This document shows, in pieces, positions 57,510-64,000 of a DNA stretch of 64,000 bases. The notes beneath the pieces were generated by a model, which worked only from the letters and a program-made list of their open reading frames with translations, made no database searches and was not told the origin of the DNA. The position numbers and the translations under genes are program-made. The stretch's first letter is position 1. Each line of letters begins with the position of its first letter. This DNA comes from Bryobacteraceae bacterium (GTDB lineage Bacteria; Acidobacteriota; Terriglobia; Bryobacterales; Bryobacteraceae), in assembly GCA_029975915.1 (NCBI GenBank), contig JARKOC010000469.1:154955-218954 (forward strand), given 5' to 3'.

Positions 57510-57926
57510 TCAGATGTTCTCTTTCTTGTGACATTCGTTGCATTTTACGGGCGCTTTCTTGCCAGCCGCGGTCTCTTTTTTGTGACACTCAACGCAGTTG
57601 CCGGTCCGCGCCGTCGCATCATGGAATGCAGCTTGGCGTCCTGTCTTCATCCCGGCTTGCACGGGTTTCGTGTGGCATTCCGAGCAGGCCTGCTGCGGAC
57701 TTTTGTTGGGTTTTTCCGCTTTGGATGCGTGGTGGCAAACCTCGCACTTGTTTCCCGCATGGTTTGTGTGAATGTCATGCTGGAATTTCACGCCTCCCAT
57801 CGGAGCCCCTTTCAGGACGATGGTTCCCGGCGGCTTGGTTTGGCTTTCTAGTTGAGTTGGCTGAGCGAGCCACAGGACCGTGGCTGCGCTGACCAGAAGA
57901 ATTCGTTGGAAGGTGGTTCCCCGCAC
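57510..57926 (-). CDS. Tetrahaem cytochrome c3-family protein
   Basis: A 138-residue periplasmic multihaem cytochrome with signal peptide (QRILLVSAATVLWLAQ). Four CxxCH sites are visible: CEVCHH, CSECH, CVECH and CNECH, with further His residues for bis-His ligation. GTG 57926 has GGAGGA about 6 bases upstream. It is the first gene of the cluster and probably takes electrons from the hydrogenase small subunit. No membrane b-type cytochrome anchor is encoded in the cluster, so the electron path beyond it is unknown. Confidence 0.9.
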   Translation of the reverse strand: MRGTTFQRILLVSAATVLWLAQPTQLESQTKPPGTIVLKGAPMGGVKFQHDIHTNHAGNKCEVCHHASKAEKPNKSPQQACSECHTKPVQAGMKTGRQAAFHDATARTGNCVECHKKETAAGKKAPVKCNECHKKENI

Positions 57927-58121
57927 AGTTTCCTCCAGCGGCCCAACTCATTGAGCGGACTCCGCTGGGCCGCGGCTACAGATAAGCGGCTACGGGTTGC
58001 GGCAAGGCAGAGCGCGCCTGCCGAAAACAGATAATCGGAGTATAAACTCGTGATATATGATTTGCAAGGGGCGGCTGCATCAGTCATCCAGTCATTCAAG
58101 CGATCTCCTAATCCTGACCGG

Positions 58122-59624
58122 TCACTTCGGCGGACGCCGGCCGTGCTCCACCTCCCAGCTGCTCAGCTCCCGCATGTTTTCCGATGGATATCGCGGATTC
58201 TGCCCCTCGAAATTCACCCAGTTATATCCCTGTCCGCCGTAGTAGTCTCCGGTCACCGTGTCCCTGGTCCCGTAGCTCTCGGTTTTATAGATCTTGCCGC
58301 CCTCCAGTTCCGAAACCCAATAACTGTTTCCCCGGCGGTAGTCGTCCCACTTCGAGTCCATGTAGTCCTTGCGCTCCTGCCGCGCCTCCCAATCCCGCTG
58401 GTTCTGTTCCCTCGCCCGGTTCAGATCCTGAATCGCCGCGGCCGTTTGCGCTTGCAGCCTCCACAGATTCTCCAACCCCTGCTGGATATAGCGCCGCGCG
58501 AACTGATCGTTGATCGCGAACGACTCGCCCACTTCCTTCAACAACGGGTAATAGCGCGGAAAACCGTTCTCCGGCCCCCAGATTCCGGAAATGATGAAGT
58601 TCCAGATCCCGGTGAGTTGCGACGGCGGCAGGTTGATCATCTTGATCGCTCCCATGCACTCGGCCCCATTCGAGGACGTCCATCGCGCCACCAGATCCTG
58701 CGCATCGCACCGGCTGCGCAGCGCCCCGATGCACTCCTGCATCGTCGCCCCGTCCGGCGTGGCCGACAGGATCTTGATGTTCCGGTGCCCGAACGCTTGC
58801 AGGAACATCCCCAACGCCTGCGGTGGCGGCTTGTACGTCGTCGGGATGATCCCCTGCGCGATCGTTGCGTTCGGAACCATGGGGTTCCCGGAGATCGACG
58901 TGAAGATGAACCCCATCCCGCCGTCCCTTGATCCGCTCACGATCCTGCCGCCGCCGGCAAGGAACGTCCAGTCCGCCGGGATTCGGATCGAAAGGCTTCC
59001 GTCTTGCGCCTGCCGCGGAACCAGTTGCGCCTGATACACAGGCTCAGGCGCGGCCGCATGCGCCCTGGCCGCTGACTGCGCATTCGCCTGCCTTGCGAAC
59101 GACAGGCTCGCCAGTATGTTTAGCAGGAGCGGCCGTTGCGCCTGCAAGGCAGCCTCCGGCGCCAGGAACCCCTGCACCGAATGTCCCGCCGCGCCTGCTT
59201 CGAAATAGTAGCGCCCTTTCACAGCCGACGCCTCACCCCTGCACAGCATCGTCGCCACCGCCCGCGTGCCGTCCTTCGACACGAACGCTTCACTCACCGT
59301 CAGTTCCTTGCAGCCCAGGGCCATTCGCTTGCGGAAGCTGGCCAGCAGTTCCACCGCGTCCTGGCGCCCCGTGGTGTTCCTCTCAACGAAAAACTCCACC
59401 GTCGAATTGCCGTCCGCCGACCGCACCAGAATCCTCAGATCGTCCTCTGTCCGGTCCTCCCTCACTGTCCAGTCCGCTGGTTTGTGCAGAACATACGCCC
59501 GGTTCTCAGCCACATACGGCACGAGCCTCGGCGCCTGCTGCGCGCACCCTTGCAGTCCGTTGCACAAGCAAACCGCCGCCACGATCACAACCGGATTCGT
59601 CGCCGCCTTCCACACTGCCTTCAT
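58122..59624 (-). CDS. Lipoprotein with two similar PADWT-type domains
   Basis: A 500-residue protein with a signal peptide ending in the lipobox LQGC (Cys near residue 27), so it is a lipid-anchored envelope protein. Two related stretches are visible: PADWTVREDRTEDDLRILVR near residue 50 and PADWTFLAGGGRIVSG about 170 residues later. The C-terminus has a coiled-coil-like charged helix (residues about 390-430) and a Tyr/Trp/Gly-rich tail. No enzyme motif was recognised. It stands alone: cytochrome c3 starts about 200 bases away on the same strand and is separated by a gene-free spacer. Confidence 0.6.
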   Translation of the reverse strand: MKAVWKAATNPVVIVAAVCLCNGLQGCAQQAPRLVPYVAENRAYVLHKPADWTVREDRTEDDLRILVRSADGNSTVEFFVERNTTGRQDAVELLASFRKRMALGCKELTVSEAFVSKDGTRAVATMLCRGEASAVKGRYYFEAGAAGHSVQGFLAPEAALQAQRPLLLNILASLSFARQANAQSAARAHAAAPEPVYQAQLVPRQAQDGSLSIRIPADWTFLAGGGRIVSGSRDGGMGFIFTSISGNPMVPNATIAQGIIPTTYKPPPQALGMFLQAFGHRNIKILSATPDGATMQECIGALRSRCDAQDLVARWTSSNGAECMGAIKMINLPPSQLTGIWNFIISGIWGPENGFPRYYPLLKEVGESFAINDQFARRYIQQGLENLWRLQAQTAAAIQDLNRAREQNQRDWEARQERKDYMDSKWDDYRRGNSYWVSELEGGKIYKTESYGTRDTVTGDYYGGQGYNWVNFEGQNPRYPSENMRELSSWEVEHGRRPPK

Positions 59625-59764
59625 GCCGGTCTTCCTCCCTCCCCACGGCGCGCCCGTCCGCCGGCCGCAAGGCGTGCCGCGTCCATGATGCGCCCGCCAC
59701 TGGCCGATTTCAATAGGTTTCCCCGCCCTTCTTGTGGATAGAATGGAGCCTGGAGTTTCATCAG

Positions 59765-61237
59765 ATGCGCCTCACCCTTCTTGCTTGCCTGATCGGGCTC
59801 GCCCTGCCTGCCCTGCCGCAGACGGCTCCCGCCGCCCCGCCCAAGATCCAAACGCTCCTCATCACCGGCCAGAACACCGTCGGCCACGACTGGCGCGTCG
59901 TCTCGCCCATTCTCAAAAAGGCGCTCGAAGACACCGGCCGTTTCGAGGTCCGCGTCACTGAAGACTTCCGCGGCGCCGGCCCCGAGACGCTGGCCCCCTA
60001 CGACCTCGTCGTCATCAATTACTACGAGAACAAGGACAAAAAATGGTGGTGGGGCGAACGCGCGCAGAACGCGCTGATCGACTTTGCCAGGTCCGGCAAG
60101 GGCGTCGTCATCTTCCACTTCTCCGTGGCCGCCTTCGAAGGCTGGACCGAATACGAGCAGATGTGCGGCGGCAACTGGCGGCCCAACAACGGCCACCACT
60201 CGCCCTCCCATGATTTCGAGGTCGACATCAAGGACCGTGAGCACCCCATCACCAAGGGCCTGCGCGCCAAACTCCGCCAGCCCTACGACGAACTCTACGC
60301 CAACCTGAAGTGGCAACCCGCCGGCTCCTACCACGTCCTGGCCACAGCCTGGGACGACCACAAACTCTATGCCGGCAAGGCTCGCCAGCCCATCCCCGGC
60401 GACGGTATCGACCAGCCCATGTTCTGGACCACCCAGATGGGCCAGGGCAAAGTCTTCGTCACCGTTCTCGGTCATGACCTCGGCGCCGCCTCCACCCCGC
60501 TCAACAAGATCACCCTGGTCCGCGGCGCCGAATGGGCCGCCACCGGCAAGGTCACCATCCCCATCCCGCCAGCCCTCGCCGAAGGCGGCAAAGACGATGC
60601 CCAGGCCCGCGTCGTCACCCCTGGCACAGGCTCAGCCCCGCCCTCGGATGCCATTGTGCTGTTCAATGGCAAGGACCTCAAGGGCTGGGTCCATAGCAAG
60701 GACGGCAGTCCGGCGAAGTGGAAGGTCGAGAAGGGTGAAATGGTGACCGTCACCTACACCGGCAGCATCCAGACCGAGCAGAAGTTCCGCGACGTCCAAC
60801 TCCACCTGGAATTCAAGGTCCCCCCAATGCCGAACCATAAGGGCCAACTCAAGGGCAACAGCGGCGTCTACCTGCAAGGGCTGAACGAGGTCCAGATCAT
60901 CGACGGCGTCAACAACCCGACCTATGCCACCGGCCAGCTTGGCGGCATCTATGACGAACACGCTCCCTTGGTGAACCCGGCGCGCCCCGCCGGACAATGG
61001 CAGAGCTACGACATCATCTACCGTGCGACCAAGTGCAGCGACCGCAACGTCCCGCAACAAGACGCACGCGTCACCGTCCTGCTTAACGGCGTCCTCATCC
61101 AGGACAACGTCCCCGTCCGCTACAAGAAGGGCGGCTGCGAACCCGGTCCGCTGCTGCTCCAGGACCACAGCGGCTTCAAAGACGCCCCTGTGACCGAAAT
61201 GCGCTTCCGCAACATCTGGGTCCGGCCGCTGAACTGA
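59765..61237 (+). CDS. Secreted ThuA-like and DUF1080 fusion protein
   Basis: A 490-residue secreted protein (signal LTLLACLIGLALPALPQ). Residues about 25-250 are a ThuA-type (trehalose-utilisation, glutamine amidotransferase-like) domain: TLLITGQNTVGHDWR, YDLVVINYYENKD, and GVVIFHFSVAAFEGW. Residues about 295-485 are a DUF1080 beta-sandwich of the 3-keto-disaccharide hydrolase type (IVLFNGKDLKGWVH, KGNSGVYLQGLNEVQIID). Such fusions are common in Planctomycetes and Acidobacteria and act on glycans, probably with the exported Gfo/Idh oxidoreductases. ATG 59765 begins the signal peptide. Confidence 0.85.
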   Translation: MRLTLLACLIGLALPALPQTAPAAPPKIQTLLITGQNTVGHDWRVVSPILKKALEDTGRFEVRVTEDFRGAGPETLAPYDLVVINYYENKDKKWWWGERAQNALIDFARSGKGVVIFHFSVAAFEGWTEYEQMCGGNWRPNNGHHSPSHDFEVDIKDREHPITKGLRAKLRQPYDELYANLKWQPAGSYHVLATAWDDHKLYAGKARQPIPGDGIDQPMFWTTQMGQGKVFVTVLGHDLGAASTPLNKITLVRGAEWAATGKVTIPIPPALAEGGKDDAQARVVTPGTGSAPPSDAIVLFNGKDLKGWVHSKDGSPAKWKVEKGEMVTVTYTGSIQTEQKFRDVQLHLEFKVPPMPNHKGQLKGNSGVYLQGLNEVQIIDGVNNPTYATGQLGGIYDEHAPLVNPARPAGQWQSYDIIYRATKCSDRNVPQQDARVTVLLNGVLIQDNVPVRYKKGGCEPGPLLLQDHSGFKDAPVTEMRFRNIWVRPLN

Positions 61238-61558
61238 GGCTAGCTCCGGCAAGCAGGGCGGCACCCTGACCCGCGCCCAGCGCCCCGCTGCATCCAGCCC
61301 GTAGCGCAGGCACTTTTGCCTGCCGCATCGAGACTCGTCTCGACGCCCGCCGCCACGACCAATCCCTAGCCATTCGCGGCGCCATCTGCGCTATCGGCTG
61401 GCCCGTGGACGTGTGGACCATCGCCCCCGATCGCCTTGAACGCGCAAAGCACTTGATCGGCGGCATCGCCTATCCGGCTTGCTGGTCCGGGCGGGTGCTC
61501 TGAAGCCGCATGACGAGGTGGCATAGAATGGTGGTTCCTGCGGGAGGCTGAACCAAAA
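61238..61558. other. Intergenic stretch with an open reading remnant
   Basis: No complete gene. From about 61321 to a TGA at 61501-61503 the plus strand encodes a peptide with IGWPVDVWTIAPDRLERAKH and IAYPACWSGRVL without an earlier start that makes sense. It may be the tail of a lost gene. No hairpin or tRNA was seen. Confidence 0.3.
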
Positions 61559-62278
61559 ATGAAGAGATGCGCTGGCTCGTTTGCCTCGATACTGTTGCTG
61601 GCCACGGCCTTTGGGCTGCACGCTCAGCAGGCGCCCCAATGGCGTGACCTGTTCAACGGCAAGGACCTCACCGGCTGGGTGAGCATCAATGTTCAACCGG
61701 ACACATTTAAGGTCGAGAACGGCATGATCGTCTGTTCGGGCAAACCGACCGGGTTGATGCGCACAGAGCGGCAGTATGAGAACTACATCTTGCACGTGGA
61801 GTGGATGCACACCGAACCGGGCGGAAACTCGGGCATGTTCCTCTGGGCCAGCCCGACGCCGAATCCCGGCAGCCCCTTCCCGGACGGCGTCGAGGTCCAG
61901 ATGCTCGAACTTCAGTGGCCGGAACTCCACAAGCGGGACGGCGTAACGCCGCCCGTGGCCTATGTCCACGGCGAGGTGTGGGGTGTCGGCAACTTGAAGA
62001 CCACGCCGGACAACCCGCGGGGCAATCGCAGCATGTCGGTCGAGAACCGCTGCAAGGGGCGCGGCGAGTGGAACACCTACGACATCGTGGCCGTCGACGG
62101 CGTCATCAAGCTGGCGGTGAACGGCAAGTTCGTCAACGGCATCAGCAAAGCGACGCAGAAGAAGGGCTACATCTGCCTGGAGAGCGAGGGCGCGAAGATC
62201 TACTTCCGCAATATCCGCATCATGGAATTGCCTCCCGGCGTGACCACCCCGGAACAATCAGCGCCGCTGGCTCAGTGA
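61559..62278 (+). CDS. Secreted DUF1080 (3-keto-disaccharide hydrolase-type) protein
   Basis: A 239-residue secreted single-domain DUF1080 protein (signal ASILLLATAFGLHAQ). The DLFNGKDLTGWV, GNSGMFLWASP and VEVQMLELQWPEL stretches are those of the family, with NTYDIVAVDG and KGYICLESEGAKI at the end. It is a shorter relative of the C-terminal half of the preceding gene, so the two may share a substrate. ATG 61559 follows GGGAGG. Confidence 0.85.
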   Translation: MKRCAGSFASILLLATAFGLHAQQAPQWRDLFNGKDLTGWVSINVQPDTFKVENGMIVCSGKPTGLMRTERQYENYILHVEWMHTEPGGNSGMFLWASPTPNPGSPFPDGVEVQMLELQWPELHKRDGVTPPVAYVHGEVWGVGNLKTTPDNPRGNRSMSVENRCKGRGEWNTYDIVAVDGVIKLAVNGKFVNGISKATQKKGYICLESEGAKIYFRNIRIMELPPGVTTPEQSAPLAQ

Positions 62279-62744
62279 GCTCCGTCAATCGGGACAAAAC
62301 GGGACATCCGTGTTCCTGTTCCGAGACGCCCAAGCGCGCACAACTCAATCTCCCGCACGAGTCCGGCTCGCATGCGCGCAAATGAATGGGGTCTTGCACG
62401 AAGTCAAGCAGGAGGCCATAGCGGCTTTGAATTGGATCAGATAGTCACTCCAGCGATCCAGGCACACAGGCCTATGCCTCGACCGAGATAAGCCGTCCAC
62501 CGATAGGGGCGTTCCAAGCGGGGAAACTGGGGCGTCCCGTCGCCCCATCGCCCGGGCGTTAGGGGAAGAAAGTCGAACGGCTCTGCGCGGGGTGGAGGCG
62601 TGACTTGGTTCCCAACTGTGAGACTTAGTCAGATGAAGTGGCATGGCTATCCGTTGTTTTGGGTGATATTGCGACCCCGTCGGTTCAGACGGTCCACTGG
62701 GCTGTCTTCGCTCGGCCTCGCTGTGATTATTCCCTGTTAGCGTC
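62279..62744. other. Gene-free stretch
   Basis: No supported gene on either strand. A minus-strand frame at 62345-62644 has odd composition (Arg/Ser/Pro-rich) and no recognisable motif. The base composition becomes AT-richer towards 62700. I see no tRNA or repeat. Confidence 0.35.
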
Positions 62745-62773
62745 TTGATATATCCTTGACGGCGTGGTATGGT
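62745..62773 (+). promoter_or_regulatory. Candidate promoter of the Cys-rich secreted protein gene
   Basis: TTGATA (62745-62750) and TATGGT (62768-62773) are spaced by 17 bases. The transcript would start near 62780 and carry GAGGAGG at 62792 ahead of ATG 62803. Confidence 0.4.
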
Positions 62774-62802
62774 TTCTCATTGCTATCTACAGAGGAGGTT
62801 GT

Positions 62803-63285
62803 ATGGCGCAAAATAGCCGAACGCTGCGCATAGCAGGAGGAGTCTTAACCATTGTCGGTCTCGCACTGGCCGCTGACACCTGGCATGAGCAGGACTGCAA
62901 AACTGAAATTCTTGGTGACCGAATCACACTTACCGGGAAAGTGTCGAAGTCATGTTTTCAAACTGAAGAATGTAATGGAGGCTGTGGAACAGTTCAAGGC
63001 ATTCCAGTCTTGAAGAGTGCTGCTTGCAGGCGGTTTTGTACTGACATTCCCGGCGGTAAAAAAATAGCAAGCGTATCCGTATTCGCGAAGGAGGCTTATG
63101 CCGACGACAGCAAGTACTCCGCTTGTGGTGGCGCCGACAGCCCGGGAAGTTGCGGAATCGATTGGTCAGGCTATTTCGGTAATGAGTGGTATGGGGATAA
63201 GAGGCGATTCTGTGCGAAGCTCAAAAATTGGTCCGACAACCGAGAGCGGGAATTCAAAGTCGTGATCAGCCTTGCCAAGGAATGA
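62803..63285 (+). CDS. Small Cys-rich secreted protein, function unknown
   Basis: A 160-residue protein with a signal peptide (RIAGGVLTIVGLALAADTW) and nine Cys in the mature part (QDCK, KSCF, EECNGGCG, AACRRFC, SACGG, GSCG and RFCA), suggesting disulfide bonds outside the cytoplasm. No zinc-binding spacing or known domain was recognised. GAGGAGG lies 4 bases before ATG 62803, a strong site. Base use is clearly AT-richer than the surrounding genes, which points to acquisition from elsewhere. A frame starting at 62764 is less likely. Confidence 0.7.
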   Translation: MAQNSRTLRIAGGVLTIVGLALAADTWHEQDCKTEILGDRITLTGKVSKSCFQTEECNGGCGTVQGIPVLKSAACRRFCTDIPGGKKIASVSVFAKEAYADDSKYSACGGADSPGSCGIDWSGYFGNEWYGDKRRFCAKLKNWSDNREREFKVVISLAKE

Positions 63286-63388
63286 TTCTCAGCTCCGGCG
63301 GTTGGGCGGTCGGGACGCAAATGGCTAATCGGGGCCAGAAACACAATGCACCATTTCCAGGCGACCGGAGCGCCCGGGGGCCTGCGCG

Positions 63389-63447
63389 GCCTGACCTGCC
63401 CCATCGGCCATCTTCCTAACAGATTCAATTCTAAGTACTTACGAGGT
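63389..63447 (+). repeat. Direct repeat, copy 1 (59 bases)
   Basis: Matches 63924-63982 in 54 of 59 positions without gaps. The 3' part contains the perfect palindrome TAAGTACTTA followed by CGAGGT. The two copies enclose the transposase remnant. Confidence 0.85.
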
Positions 63448-63576
63448 CTACACACGGCTCCATCGCATCCCAAGCGCCGGCCAGGGGCGTGTTTCTAGCC
63501 GGCAGATCCCATCAGACCCACTCCCCCCGGTCCGACCGGGTCCCTGTAAGCCGCTCTCCGCGCAGGACTTCGCGCC

Positions 63577-63879
63577 TCAGCGACTCCACTTCCTCTCCAC
63601 TACGCCCATCGCCCGCGGCGGCAACTTCACCGACCTCACACCGGCAGACTCCAGCGTTTGAAGGAACTCGGTCGTGCACAATGGATCCCGGTCGTGGATC
63701 AGGCACCTCTTCCCCACAAGCACTCCATCGACGGCATCGGTAAGGTTCCGCGCGACCTGGTTCATCCAGAGGCCATTGACGAACCTAGCGATGCCGGCGA
63801 TCTCAACCTTGCGGGAAGCAAGATCAATGAAGAACTGCACCATGAACCGCTGCAGGCCCCGCCTGAAGCCGCGAATCGC
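63577..63879 (-). pseudogene. Integrase-core transposase remnant
   Basis: The minus strand encodes GLQRFMVQFFIDLASRKVEI, NGLWMNQVARNLTDAVDG, GKRCLIHDRDPLCTTEFLQT and SVKLPPR, matching the DDE (rve) catalytic core of integrase-type transposases. The first catalytic Asp (FFIDLASRK) and the second (IHDRDP) are present. The final Glu region (normally a NxxAERF-like motif) is missing, and the frame runs out into unrelated residues before a stop at 63577-63579. An in-frame TAG at 63880-63882 precedes the remnant. The element is dead. Confidence 0.75.
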
Positions 63880-63923
63880 CTACTGAATCACCCGCAACGG
63901 ATCCTGCTGCGGGGCCGGGGACA

Positions 63924-63982
63924 GCCTGACCCGCCCCACCAGCCATCTTCATAACAGATTCACTTCTAAGTACTTACGAGGT
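63924..63982 (+). repeat. Direct repeat, copy 2 (59 bases)
   Basis: Second copy of the repeat at 63389-63447, lying upstream of the transposase remnant relative to its minus-strand reading. The five differences are substitutions. Confidence 0.85.
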
Positions 63983-64000
63983 TTCCCCAAGACCCCATCA

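Overview
The window is high-GC bacterial chromosome, most likely from an Acidobacteriota member of the Solibacteres/Bryobacterales type. The evidence is three very large Oar-like TonB-dependent receptors with an N-terminal carboxypeptidase-regulatory domain, many secreted or Tat-exported glycan-related proteins (Gfo/Idh, sulfatase, ThuA/DUF1080, GH43-like, FAD oxidoreductase), and a plain housekeeping core. The taxon is an inference from gene content. No rRNA, tRNA, CRISPR array, prophage or replication origin was seen.

Layout. 1-5600: a decayed accessory edge with a truncated HicB antitoxin, deletion-joined remnants of an MNT/HEPN toxin-antitoxin pair, an SDR gene, a TonB-dependent receptor broken by one in-frame TAG, and a second copy of the SDR 3' end beyond it. 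5.7-10.8 kb: a housekeeping run apt-ispE-prs-rplY-pth-rpsF-rpsR-rplI with overlapping or closely spaced genes and a clear terminator. 10.8-23.6 kb: a HEAT/SEC-C protein, a minus-strand receptor with a good sigma70-type promoter, a DUF5671 membrane protein, a Tat-exported Gfo/Idh oxidoreductase, and a ROK regulator-receptor pair. 23.6-32 kb: amino acid permease, M20 peptidase, DUF4091 protein, small secreted protein, ACT protein and Tat esterase, all on the plus strand and tightly packed, then a secreted regulatory-domain protein.

32-46 kb: acylphosphatase, an Rrf2 Fe-S regulator divergent from glycogen phosphorylase, a zinc-ribbon protein, a zinc dehydrogenase, hpt behind a cytidylate-kinase-like protein with a nuclease-like C-terminus, a FAD oxidoreductase, a GntR-GH43 pair, a GH5-like protein, aat, accD and rlmH. 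46-52.5 kb: DHH phosphoesterase, radical SAM protein, two metallo-beta-lactamase-fold hydrolases, sulfatase and a TIGR02206 membrane protein.

52.5-58 kb (minus strand) is the most distinctive block: tetrahaem cytochrome c3-like protein, [NiFe] hydrogenase small and large subunits, maturation protease, a papain-like cysteine protease and a TrpB2-type tryptophan synthase beta chain, closed by a terminator. The hydrogenase resembles the periplasmic [NiFeSe]-type clade but has Cys where those enzymes have Sec; the cytochrome is its likely electron partner. 58-64 kb: a lipoprotein, two DUF1080 proteins, a small Cys-rich secreted protein in AT-richer DNA, and a transposase remnant between two 59-bp direct repeats.
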